Shown here: in pieces, positions 13,766-25,859 of the stretch
Layout: each line of letters starts with the position of its first letter
Numbering within the stretch: the first letter of the stretch is position 1
Assembly: GCF_032362555.1 (NCBI RefSeq)
Contig: NC_083515.1
Location: forward strand, 3,941,001-4,005,000
Length of the DNA stretch: 64,000 nucleotides
From: Amyelois transitella
Lineage: Eukaryota; Arthropoda; Insecta; Lepidoptera; Pyralidae
Direction: 5' to 3'
Made by a program: the position numbers and the translations under genes
Notes under the pieces: generated by a model
The model's database searches: none
Told to the model about the DNA's origin: nothing
The model's input: the letters and a program-made list of their open reading frames with translations, nothing else

Positions 13766-15307
13766 AGAGCGAATTGTCATAAGATTTAAGGGCCGTTATT
13801 AGTTGGGATGGCTAAATGATCAATAACAATACAATTCCAAGATTAGGTAATAATAAATAAGATTCCAGGATAAAAACAGATTTCTAGCCCATCGCCTAAA
13901 AAAAGATTTCCCTACATTTCTACAAAATTTTGTTAAAATAACTACTATGAACAGAGAGTATATTTATGTTATAAACCAATTGACAAATTGGTCAAATCGT
14001 ACATGTAGGTACGTATTGTTCAAACTGTATTCAATATACATTTTATCTCGAAAGTGAGTACAAAAAAGAATGAAGCGTAGTTTAAATCGGATACAAACCA
14101 CTACAGGAAATCACTGTAACCTGAAAATATTGGTAGTATTGTCCTCACGTCGCGCTACCCGTCTGTGCCTCATGAATACTCGTATTTCACAAAGCTATAA
14201 ATGACAAATAACACAACACAAGTGGAAACATTTTATTATTTCAGGAGATACTTTTATCAGGACTTCAAACAGCATAATATCGTTTGATAACATGAAGGGG
14301 GTTAAAAAAGTTGCCAAAAAATGTTATCCTTTTTAACGTTCTTCCCTGTGATTCTCAGTACTTTAGAAACGGTGAGTTCGTAGTGGAGTAAGCGCAAAGA
14401 TGACGGAGATCAAATGGGAGTAGCGTTATCAAAATTCATAACTCTTAAGTAAAGATTCAACGGGAACAAAACGCAGGAAATAAAAATGAATGAATAAATT
14501 TATTTTTCAATAATTTAAGATCACTAACGTATTAATTTACTTTTGTGAGTTCCAGTGTTCGCCTTTTTACTTTTTTTAATGTTATTGTAGGTATTTCACG
14601 TCTTTTTAAAGTGTTGTGGATCTTAGACTACCATTCTAGCCTGATAGCGAACAAAACATAGTGCGTGCCAGCTGCTTTTTTCGCGTTGACAGTAAAAGTC
14701 AACCAAGGCGAAGATGTATAAGGTTTGAAATTCTCTTTCAGCCGATGAGCTAGCACCCCGTCACTATCTCTGAATCAGAATTTCATTAATGAGACATTAA
14801 ACTTACCTTGTACTTTTACCTACCAGCCTACGTATTCTTTTGACCATATTGCCTGTCTGTCTACCCCGTAAGAATCACGATGTAATATGTGTTTGTATCA
14901 TGAATGTTTTTCGCAAATAAGACCAATCACCCAAATTTTTCAATGACACACAAAAAATACGATTCACTTCAAAGGACAATTTAATCTAAACTACACAATT
15001 GGTCGATTTCTATTTCCTGCTAGAATAATGAATCAGATGAGCACAGATCGGCCGGCTGGTACCGTGTCAGTCTAATTGGTGCCGTCTGTCCGTCTGTCTG
15101 GGCCGAACACTGGCTATTTTCACTGCCATTAGCTAGCACACGTAGTTAATGTAACATTAGCGAAATCCATATTAATATTATATGTAAAAAAGATTTTTGT
15201 AACAAATAAACTCAAAAACTTCTGGATCAATTTTCATGATATTCGGCAGAGAGATATAATCGACTTTCAGGAGGTGCATACGAACACACTGAAATTACAT
15301 CTTTTTT

Positions 15308-15425
15308 ACAGGTAGACAGAGTTCAATGGTCAAAAGCCTTGAAGATTTATCAGCTGGATGGCTTAATGATGGAATTTATAATCGAAGAGAGCGACAGGTT
15401 GTTAGCCCATTGTCTAAAGAACAAT
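15308..15425 (-). repeat. TATG-tailed interspersed repeat, diverged reverse fragment
   Basis: ggtagacagag, a diverged ggcttaatgatgg and gcgacaggttgttagccca appear in the reverse order expected of the family. Confidence 0.6.
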
Positions 15426-15779
15426 AATTAGTTAATAGTCTACTAATATTGACATAGGCTATTTTCAATCCCAGAAAATTCTACGAAAGCAACACTGGAA
15501 ATAGTCTAGTTAATGAATATAACATTATATTTAAAGCTATCCATAGAAATATAAATATCTGTCTATATTTTAAAGACGTATCGAATGTTTTACTTAAAAG
15601 TTTTTCATCTTGCTTTTATGGATTCTGAAATAATAACAAACAAGGCTTTCTTTTACAAAAAGAAAAAATATAATATTAACTTTTTTCTGATTTTATTTGC
15701 ATTAATGTTTTACAACGAGGTTAGCAACTAAATCAAGTACCTATACCTGGTGTACCTCGGTCGAGCGATCTCGCTATCC

Positions 15780-15878
15780 CTTAATCTCAATATCATCATA
15801 AAGTCATTCAGCTAAACCTGATTATTTAGTCACGGGACCATTGGCTCTGTCCAGTCTACCCATGGTATAAAGACGTGT
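15780..15878 (+). repeat. TATG-tailed interspersed repeat, diverged 3' fragment
   Basis: Carries degraded forms of the landmarks: aatctcaat, catcataaag, attcagctaaac, ttggctctgtc and ataaagacgtg. Confidence 0.55.
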
Positions 15879-16908
15879 TAAGACGTGGGAAAAATAAAAT
15901 GCCAACAAAAACATTTCGGTGTAGTTTTATTTGATATTAAACAATGCAAATAAAACATCAGTAATACAGTACCTACAATACAAAACTTTGTTCGAAATAT
16001 TTATAAAGTGTAAATGTTATACAAATTGGGGAAAACATTGAACCACATTACAATTTTTAAACATTTAAAAATATTTAAGACTTTAATATCAAAGTATTTA
16101 GTACAGCGAGTATAACTTTATTTTTTATATAAAGATAATCTTAATATTTATTTATATATGAGAATATATAAAGTGAAACTTTGGTTCTGCTTTGTAGGCA
16201 TTATGGAAGGCACAGTCAATTGTAGAGGTAATATCTCTTTACTTTCTTCAAGCTTAAATTACATCAACACGTGCACCATTAACTATTTGTGTTTTATAAA
16301 AACCTATTCCATGTGTAACAAGTGTGGACTAGTATTATGGACATGGACAGACACATAGTAAAAAAATATAACGACTGAAGATATAAATTAGACCTTATAA
16401 ATAACTTAAATTAGGTACAGATTGCGAGACAGGTACATTGTCCTTAAGACTGTAGAAATAACTTATTTATAATTTTTAACTGTTTTATTAAATGAAGTGC
16501 TTTTGTTAATTATAAATCTTTCGTTAACAATTTGATATTTTCCAAAAAAAACTAGCAGTACTAATTTAAAAATTCGTAAAAGTGGACAGTTCGAAGAAGT
16601 GTTACGTTTGTATGTATACATGCAAACTTTTTAAACAGTAGGCAATTTTTTCCACAGGCTTTGAAAAACATGTGTAAAATACTAGTTTATAAGTAAATAC
16701 ATCATTTAAATGCCATCAAATAACTTGTTTTCAGAGTGGATAAGTTTTTTGTTCTACAACGTCGAAGCGTTACAGGAACAAAAGCTTAGGTTTTAAACAT
16801 TTATGTAGGAGTCACCAAACGAAAACTTAGAGTAAAAATATCAAAAACTGGGCTTGCTTCATAAAAGGTCTAATGTTCAAAAAGTCTACATGTGTTGGAG
16901 AAATATGT

Positions 16909-19900
16909 TTAGCCTCCACGCTGCGTCAGAACAGCGTCAATAAGCAGGACTGCTCCGTTGATGATGGCCAGCGAGGCCTTGGCCAAGTTTTTGTTGGTGT
17001 AGTCATTCTTGGAGGCGTGTTGGTATCTGGAATAATAAAAACAATGGTTCAATTCATAAATAGAAGATTGAAAGTTGTCTGGCAATATTAAGTACATTTT
17101 TTTGTTTTGATGGCCTCTTAGAGACAAAACACTACTCGTATGAGTACTTTTTTAAGTCAAAATAAAATTGTTCCGCATGTTTTAAAAAGAAAACCAAGAC
17201 TATAAAAATCTAGAGTTAAGTAAGTGGATAGATTTGATAGTTTGCAAAGGTTTATATGAAGTATCTGATCGTTAATTGGTTATTATATGACCAAAATAGG
17301 TATTTATGCAATTAAAAGTAAAAAATATAGTAAATTAATTTAACTAAATAAATGAGATTAGTAGCGTTACACGTTTTATGAATTAATTACTTTAATGTCG
17401 TAGGTAAGTTTGCATTGTAAATGTTCCTAGATAATTAATTCTCAATGTCAGGGTTAATAAACAAAAAGTTTACGATTCACAATGTTCTTTCAACTCTTCA
17501 AAAGTCCTTCACTGTAAAAATATATTTTAAACATCGAGATAGTACCTAGTAAGAAATAGTATAAATTATAACCGACATTTTATTTGATAAATCAAGTGAT
17601 AAGTGACTCTTAGTGACTAATATGCATAGCCATTTTTATTACATATTTCTAGAAAGTTGCAGAATTTCATTACGTTAAACATCTGGTGTTCATTCAAACG
17701 TTATCGAGTATGAATTAAATGTAGATAACATTTTTCACAAAAAATGTTGTTATTAAATTTTGTGAAAGTCGGGCCCCACCTGTTACTATTACATTAAAGG
17801 TCAAACGTGTTTTTTTATATATTTTATCATTGTTGTACGTGCAATGTGTTTCCTTTTAATTTAAATACCATTGAGTCATTGTATTAAGTACTTTTAGCAA
17901 TTTATATTCTTTTTACTCTAGCTTATATTATCTGTTAATAGTATTTTAAGTTCATTTGATCTTTCGTTATCCGATAGCAGTAATTAACGTTGTTGTATTT
18001 GTTATCTGCCATAATTTTCGGCCTCACATTATTTTATCCCAAATTGTGATTAATTTGTCGAGTAAAAACACGCGTTACATACCTGTCAATAATAATAGCT
18101 CCGCTGGCTACAAAGAGGGCGACTCCGACCAACGAGTAGAAAATGTCGATTCGCTTGTGCGATGGCGTCTGCATCACGTAACCTGAAATAATGTAAGTAG
18201 GTACAAAATGTTACAACAATAATATTTTTCAAGTAGATTTCACCAGACATTGGATATTAAAAATACTTTCTTGTAACCAATTGCGTTCTTATAAATATTT
18301 AGTCAGATGTGGCACCTTGTGGTTTCTCGCACGTTAGAATAAGAGCACTCCATTTATTTCTCGTTTTCTGTTAGTGCAACAACTTTTACCTAAGCCGGGT
18401 TAAGATCTTCTGTTAACAGAGTCGCAAAAAATGGCAGTTGTTCTGACCTAACTTACCCGCTTCTAGAATGTGATAAGACTTGGCCATGTCGTGATTATGG
18501 CATGATCAAAAGCAAAAAAGCTAAAACAGCGCGACCTTCCCATCAATAAGTTTTTATAACCAGATGGCTTATAGATCTATGAATTAGTGGAGGAATAGTA
18601 CTAAGAAGAATTTGGTGCAAACTCACCAGCCGCAGCACCAGCAAAGATGATGAGGTAGCCCACAAAGGTGCCGGTGACCAGCATGCCGATGTCAGCATCA
18701 GAATTGTAGCTGTGGTAGTGAAGCGCCACACACGAACATGTCAGCGCCTGGAATCAACAGGGATTTTACATTAGAAAATATATTCTTATGTCTTTTTTAT
18801 TTTAATTCCAAGATACGAGTACATAGGTTGGATCTATCATGTCCATTCCAGTAACCCAAAGAACACTGCGAATTCGGCCCTATTACGACGCCATCGCGCC
18901 ATAGAGTTAAATGAGGGGTAACTTGACTAGACCGATGACCCTTTTGTGATTTCCTTAGTTTGATTGCTAACTAATGCTTATGAGTGAAGGAAAAATCGTG
19001 AAGCAACCTACACATTAGGCAGTGGATTTTCCTCCATAGTAGGTACATAGTTTGTTGGTTAACTCTTAATTGCACATAAAAACAAATAAAACAAATTACA
19101 AAACAGTCAACGGATTGAGACGATTATGTATAATGACGGACTTATCCCATAAATTAGGTTTTTTGGAAATAATGTTCTCCTGTTTTTATTTAATTAATAA
19201 AGTTTATTGAGCCTTAAAGGTGGCAACAGGTGAACTTAATATTAAGAGCATTCTTCACCAGTCAACCTTAAGCAAATGGCAAATAGATAAGAAATTTATT
19301 GTACATTGAGAATGATTGATTTTCCTTGAATAAAATGTTTTCACCACTACGGGTTCCAATATAAACAATTCGTTTAATGTCATAGTGATAAGTTTGTTTG
19401 TGCCACTGACACGCTTCAGTCGCCACCCTGTGCCACCCATTACAATTTGTTTACCGCTCATATCCTCGTATCTGATGATTTCATATCTGAAGATATGAAT
19501 AAGAATGTCATAAAACTTTAATTTATATTCAAATTACTTTTTGTGTAATTGGTTCTAGATGAAACGTTTACTTGCAATCTTTTCTATATAATAGGTGCAT
19601 ATTTTATTTCATAATGAACACATCACGTCTTTATTTTTAACGGCGTAGACAGACTAAATAGTCATCAGCTAGTTGTATTAGTAATGGAATTAAGATTCAT
19701 AAGTAGCAGAATAAAAGACGACCATTTTATCTTTTACGCAGATAACATAAAAAATAACTTATACAATAACACAGAATCATTAATATAAATCATTAAAAAT
19801 CTATTTTTAACAGTTAGCTCAGAATGTGTAAAATAAATAGGTCTCTTTTATTTCGATTAACCAGTTTATCATCAACTACTACTATTAATAAATTTAATAT

Positions 19901-22900
19901 CAGTTTCGCTATATCATGGCTGCTTATGTTTGCATGTACCGATAACCATGTATCGATAACTGAATATGGTCGCACACCCATAATATTATTAGTTTTCTTT
20001 CATATTGTTCAGTAGTAAGTGATGTAGTAGCTAAACTATGAACAAAAATTTGAAATCAAATCTTGTTGTTTTTTATCTAAACCCAGGTGATTTGCCATTA
20101 GTTGATTTCAGAGTCCAAATGTGACCTGACTGGGTTACCAAAATGGAATAAACCAAACAAGTGACCGTGTTGCCAAGTCTGAATAAAACTTTTGAAGCAG
20201 TAAAAAAGAACAGTTTTCGCCGTGAAACCGCAACCCCGTTTTTAAAAAAAAATACCAAGCCTATTTTTTTTCTCACTTATTTAATTTAAATTTATTCCAT
20301 AAAGAATGGAACATGTAATTTGGCTTGCGGTCGCCAATGTACAGTCACGTAGGGAATTGAAGGAGACAGTGACGTCACTTTTGCTATATACTCATAGATG
20401 ACGTGTTGTGAGACTTGTTTGGCGAGGTGATGTCATGCTGAGCTATAGCTGGGTATAGACGATGTGCTGCCGAGGCCAACCAGTAAACAGACCTTGTGGA
20501 TGGACTGAAAATGGGTTAATTGCTTGTTTCACTCCGATACGGGAGCGATTGCTTATCGCATCCGAATTTCATAGGTATATCTATTTAACTGACAGACAGA
20601 CAGATATTATTTATTGTAACTTTTATCAAATCCCGTTTAAATTGCATCATGGATGTGGTGTAGTACATTATCGTTGTTGTTGTGAGATTTAGTGCCGATA
20701 AACTGTTGCAGGTTGATGTATAATCAAATGTATGAATGAGTTATTTTTTGAATGGCATGGCATATAAATAGGTTATGCAGTTTCAAACATTTTTTTTAAT
20801 TTGTTGGTATAAGAAATATGTAAAAGTAAATCAAAACCAATAACATACGTATAAATAAATATGTTTCGGGATATATCGAAGTCATGAAACTTGATATGAA
20901 AAATGAATATTGATAGAGTAAGCTCAAAACTAGTTAGGAGTCTCTAACCTAATATCAGTTTTCAGGCGTTTGTAAACACGGCCACACCTATTATTCTCAT
21001 CCATCTAAATAACGTCTTTGATAATATAATAGACATAATTATATCTTCATAGAACAAAAAAGCCTTACCATTAATGTGTGTGCCCTTTATTACATTACTT
21101 GGTACCGAATATCAGTTTTCGGGCGTAAATATACCGTCACACCTATATTTCCGCTTAACTTAATTAACAGAATTATATTCTATGTAGTAGGCTCTTTATC
21201 AAATATATATCTATAGTTATAAGTAGTGCAAAATTACATACACATGATCTTTTTCTAAAAGTTTATGTAGAAAATATGTGAAGTAAAAGCTTTAATAACA
21301 AGTTAGTTTAACCGCTTGTATGCGCATTGACCTTAGTTTTATGGTTATTTTAATATGTTATTGAAAATAATTAGGACTGGCGATGTCAAGGCAAAGGATA
21401 TAAAAATATGTAGGTATCAAAAAGTACAAATATCAATTGTAATTTTTAAAGATATGACATTTTTGGAATTTACACTAAACCTTTCTTAGACAGCTATAAT
21501 CATAATCGATTAATCTTAAACTCACAAACTTACAGATAACTGATATCTTTATTGAAATGTGTAAGTAAATAATGATCCAAGAATGTTACGCCTATTACGG
21601 TCATTGTCACGATAAGAAATTATTTCGAAAATGATAACCTAAAAAATACTAGAGTACAAACCTGTGTCCTCTTTTATTCCTGTAGAATTTAATAAAAACG
21701 AGAAGAAATAAATCAAATGTAAAATGATAGGAGACTAAGAGAAAGGCTAATAACCTTGAGATTCTTCTTGTAGGCGATGGGCTAGCAAACTGTTACTATT
21801 TCAGCCTTTTCAAGACTGTTGGCTCTGTCTGTCCCGCAAGGAACATAGACGTGATTATTATTTATCTATAGATGTATATATATATGAGTTATAACTCTCA
21901 TTCATTTTAGCATACTTGGTTACGTTTCATTTTCGCTTAAAAAGTGGTTGGTTACAGACAGCATGTAATACATTCCGCAAAATGCTGTGGATAAATTGAA
22001 GAAATAAAGTTGTGTTCTCTCTATATGGTCAAAAATTAAAGATTCATCGACAGTAATATGACTAACTAAAACTTCCCAAGTCAAATTAAAATATCAAACC
22101 TTTCAGTTGCTAATTGCTTGTACGTATTCTTCACACGTCAAAATCAATATGGACTTGAACATTCCTATTCATTACTCTAAGGAACACAGCATCAATCCTC
22201 AAGCGATCCATTATATTCTAATTAACATGGTAGCTCGAACTACCTACATGCTAGGTGAAGAAGTTTTAAACGAATCATTGTGAGGAATTGATGCATTGAT
22301 TCAATAAAGTCTCGTAATTAGGAATTTCTTTTGAAATAAGTAATACCTTTGTGCAAAATTTTCTGTAGATTTTAAGTTCTTATTTCATTTATATAATTGT
22401 ATTTAAAAGATGCAATATAAAAGTTAGTATAGTCAACTTTATTCATGAGACATTGATCGGAATAAGTAAAAAGAAATTCTTCCCATAAAAATTTTACAGA
22501 TTCAGAAAATGAGAAGATATTTTTTTTTAAATATCAAGTAAGTCCCAAGGGCTTATTTATAATTATGTGTTCAGGACACTATTACTACGGCTTATGTAAC
22601 ATCCTGTATATACATTCAATGATTTCGTTGTACAATTTTGTGACTTCATACTTTGCGTTCCTTTTCACGCAATGGTAAAGATAAGAGCCGGACTTTCTTT
22701 GATAACTGTGCACCTTAGCTGGCCGGAATAATTTTTAATGACTTCTCACATAACAATTTTGTATGTATGCTTATCACAGTTCGATGACTCCTCCAATTAC
22801 CAACTGGTTTTCCTTGTCACAAATCTAGTATATACTGAAAGTATATAACCCGGTAAAATATTGTTGTCGACCAGTTATAAAACTGGTCGACAACAATATT

Positions 22901-25801
22901 TTACCGGGCTTTGTTATCATAAGATAACAAAGCGTAGGTGGTTACTGTTATTGTGAGAAATATTTTATATTTTTTCCTGCTGACTGGCACAGCCATCACC
23001 CGCCTTTTTCTTGAAATAATCCAATCAAAGTAGCCAAAAGCTAAAATAAAGCCCAGCCTTAAAAAGCAGACGTTCTACTTTATTTTTACTTTGTAGTTTT
23101 TTAGCTATGGCAGCCCATAAGATGACTATCTTTGTTATGTCCCCATTAAATTTGGGCGTTAGTTCCTGTTTACCTTGGACGGAAACCGGTTTTGGAGAGC
23201 CCCGGGCCGGGAATCGCTTCTATTCCATGTTAAAGAAGTATGCCTACCTACGCTTTAACTGAATGGTCTTTTGTTCATTGGTCTTGACTTTAAGATGAGT
23301 TACAAACGCGCTCCCAAAAAGTTGCAAGGCGAACTTGTACTGTATGTTAACAATAACATCTGTATTATTTTTTCATAATTATCTTTATCAAGTAGAAGCA
23401 AGTGCATGGCCTGACATGCACTTTTTTGTATGGGGTTGCTCTTTCCGTGCCCATAATTAAGCAAAGTTGTTATTTTTATGTTTAGTATCGTGTTGTTATG
23501 AAAGTCCGAATTTCAATAATACTCACTCAATTGTAAAACCAGCGTGCAGTCGTCAATATGTTTATCATAACCGCAACATAACACAACTGGTTTTACTTAT
23601 GCAAATTGTATTTACATTTGTAATCGTATGTACAATTGTCTTGTACCGCGTGATCGCGTCTGAGGTATGTCAGTCATTCGGCAGAATCCAAAGTAGAATC
23701 GTAAATGGCGAGATTAAAGTTAATGGTCAGTGATGTAACCCAATGAGATAACGATTTAACCTTAGCCGTGTCTTAACTCAATGCGATGAGAGGTGGCCGC
23801 GAATCGCGGTCAACAGAAGGCGTTTAAAAGATGTAATTATATGTAAAGCAAACCATGGACCTTGCAAGATATGGTTAGTAATACGAGTATTATCAGATTA
23901 AATGTGCATGTTGAAAGCTCATATGTAAAGTAAACCTTTGCCTTGCAAAATTAAGTAAGTTGTATTAATAGAAAAAATATGAGCATGTATTTAATACTTC
24001 ATTGAAATATACAGCTTAGTACATTTCCTGGTAATTTGAGTTCATTTTAGACGATGTGCTATAAACCTGTTGCGGTTTTTGAATATTACTTCGATTATTT
24101 TTAACCATGCAGCTTAACTGGGCACTAGAATCTAGTGACTATTTGATATGATTACCCTCTATGGAAAAGGTGTCATAAGTTTGTGTAATACTTGTAACAA
24201 AGCTGAGATTAAAGAATTTAAATTAGCAAATTATCTCGTCCAATCGCTGATGGTGTCTCTACGTAGGTTTTCTTAATTTTTTTTATTATTTCAAAGAAAG
24301 TCCACTTAACCAAAATGTGAGGGGTCAATTAATACTCTAATTGTACTTCATGAACTGGAGTTGGCTATTACGTAACTAGAAGTAATGACCGTGGGAAGCA
24401 CGAATTTTTATAGTATTCCATCAAATATATATATTTTTATATACTTGTATATAATTTACAATCAGACATTTTTGATTTCTTACGGGGCTGTTCATACCGT
24501 GCTGTGCTACAGTTCTTACGAAGGTTGGCAATCATCAAGGCTAATTGCACATTCAGACTACTGAATCTGTTACTTTGATATCGGTTAGGGTTCCCTACAA
24601 AGGTTGCAGAGGTCAGATGAGAGTCACGGACAAAAAGGGCGCACCCGGGATCCTCTTCAGCTGAGGCGAGGCTGTAACCGGGACTTATGATAGGAGGAAG
24701 AATATTATTCATTCCTTGAGTGTTTACTTTGTATTCAATGAATGCAGCAACGATTTCACCCATTGCGACACACTATTAAAACTTACGGAACTGTTGTTTT
24801 ATAATCTGTGCACGTCTTTTTTATCCTTCCGTAGTCCATTAAGTCTTCCGTAGGTATCATTATCATAATAAACTTCCTAATTGGAAATAATTAGAAACAA
24901 GTTATACGCTTACTTCTAACTGCTTATGTTTGGCTCTTTCCAATATTCTTTAGTATTTAATATGCTCCTGCAAATCTTTATCTTGGCGGGAATATTACAA
25001 ATGTTTGCTACAAACTTCACCCTTTTCTAAATTGTATGTAGGTAATAAATATAAAACCACCTTAATGTTAATTTGGAATTAAACCAAAAACGAAGGTTAA
25101 TTGTAGGCTGGCATTTTGGGTTATGACGCCATGTCTTATGGTGTTGGTAAAATTATTTATGGTTCCCACATCCCCACGCGCTACGTTGTTAAAACTATTA
25201 ACTGTTGGATTCTTCCCATGCATAGTAATATTTATATTTTTTTATGATATGTGATTTTATCATGTTTATAAATTCCAGCCATTCTCAGTAGAAATTCCTC
25301 TTAATACTGTGTTTATCTTGACAAGCATCCAGTTTTAGAATGCAGATTAAAAATATTTTTAGACAATCGGGTCGTTTCTGGTTGGCGCTATAATAGTGGC
25401 CTATTGCTTCATAGTTAATCAAGAAATAAATAAATTTAGAAAATACATAAAGTTAAATGAAAATTCTATGAAACATAAATACTATTATAATATAGATTTA
25501 CTATAACCAAACGACAACCAATACGATATTAATTTAAATTTCTGTACAATAAAGACAAACCAACAAACGATTTACTAAAAGAAACACATGCACATATAAT
25601 AATAAAAACAAGACACCTTTTGAGAAAAAAGGTAAAAAGAAAGTTGTTGTCAGTATGAGCGGGACGCCACCGTATTGGTAAATAAAAGCAGGTGCGCGTA
25701 CGTTCCAACGCAACCATACGACTACAATACTGGTTGTATTTACATACAATTCGACTTACCAACTCCAAAAATTTAACAATTGACAATCTGCTGATAGCCA
25801 T
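16909..25801 (-). CDS. Snakeskin-like four-pass membrane protein (gene A)
   Basis: Four exons, in coding order: 25801-25760, 18747-18627, 18182-18083 and 17026-16909 (TAA). GT/AG borders and phases 0, 1 and 0 give a 126-residue protein. Exon 1 encodes MAISRLSIVKFLEL; this start was chosen because exon 2 opens in phase 0 on a membrane segment with no Met, and this short ATG exon ends in a consensus donor. Hydrophobic segments are at about residues 10-25, 34-55, 67-88 and 103-120. The layout resembles insect Snakeskin (Ssk), a small four-pass protein of smooth septate junctions: a charged N-terminus, an extracellular H-Y-x-S-Y/D loop, VTGTFVGYLI in TM2 (compare ASGVIVGYLI in Ssk), and LAIINGAVLLIDAVL in TM4 (compare LCVINGAIYLIDTAL). 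It is shorter than Ssk and is probably a paralogue rather than Ssk itself. Intron 1 is about 7 kb and carries repeats and hairpins. Confidence 0.85.
17027..18082 (-). other. Intron 3 of Ssk-like gene A
   Basis: AT-rich, with a donor at 18082-18081 (GT on the minus strand) and an acceptor CAG at 17029-17027. No feature was recognised inside. Confidence 0.8.
19620..19710 (-). repeat. TATG-tailed interspersed repeat, diverged reverse fragment
   Basis: Landmarks tcacgtctttat, gcgtagacagac, taatggaattaagattca. Confidence 0.6.
20370..20435. promoter_or_regulatory. Cluster of CRE/ATF-like sites in gene A intron 1
   Basis: A perfect TGACGTCA palindrome at 20370-20377, TGACGTGT at 20399-20406 and TGATGTCA at 20428-20435 all lie within 66 bases. 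These match the CREB/ATF bZIP consensus exactly or nearly so. A regulatory role is inferred. Confidence 0.35.
21755..21862 (+). repeat. TATG-tailed interspersed repeat with internal deletion
   Basis: Reads gattcttcttgtaggcgatg, then gggctagcaaactgttacta, then skips about 45 bases of the unit to ccttttcaagactgttggct and ends at catagacgtgatta. Confidence 0.8.
22834..22932. repeat. Three abutting hairpins including a perfect 60-bp palindrome
   Basis: Just before the palindrome is a small stem (tatatac, five-base loop, gtatata). 22849-22908 is a perfect inverted repeat with 28-bp arms around the loop ATAA. 22909-22932 follows with no gap and is another perfect inverted repeat: 10-bp arms (ctttgttatc / gataacaaag), again around ATAA. 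It lies in intron 1 of Ssk-like gene A. No ORF or known transposon end was recognised. Confidence 0.92.
24588..24690 (-). repeat. Second dispersed repeat family (cuticle-region type), reverse fragment
   Basis: ggttagggttccctacaaag, gttgcagaggtcagatgaga and gtcacgg match, in reverse, the family also seen at 37795, 47695, 48178 and 58360. A 108-codon open frame across it is therefore not taken as a gene. Confidence 0.6.
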
Positions 25802-25859
25802 TTTGATTCACTTCAAATTTCGAACTTTTTGTAAAAATTAAGGTGTGTTTACACTAGAA

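Larger units (their letters stand above)
3761..16880. other. Intergenic region between FAM20 and the first Ssk-like gene
   Basis: About 13 kb without a supported gene. It contains repeat copies (listed separately), an imperfect inverted repeat at 8644-8700, an AT-dinucleotide tract near 10500-10545 and a perfect hairpin at 12592-12630. The open frames here are short and match no protein family I know. The 8880-9140 stretch is less AT-rich and open in several frames on both strands, but no domain is visible. Confidence 0.6.
18748..25759 (-). other. Intron 1 of Ssk-like gene A
   Basis: About 7 kb between the ATG exon and the first membrane-segment exon. It holds TATG-tailed repeat fragments (19620-19710, 21755-21862), a cluster of CRE-like sites (20370-20435), a run of three hairpins (22834-22932) and a reverse fragment of the second dispersed repeat family (about 24588-24690). 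No further exon was convincing. Confidence 0.7.

Noticed and set aside
24437-24763. 108-codon minus-strand open frame
   Set aside because: It crosses a copy of the second dispersed repeat family and has no known domain; chance opening is likely.
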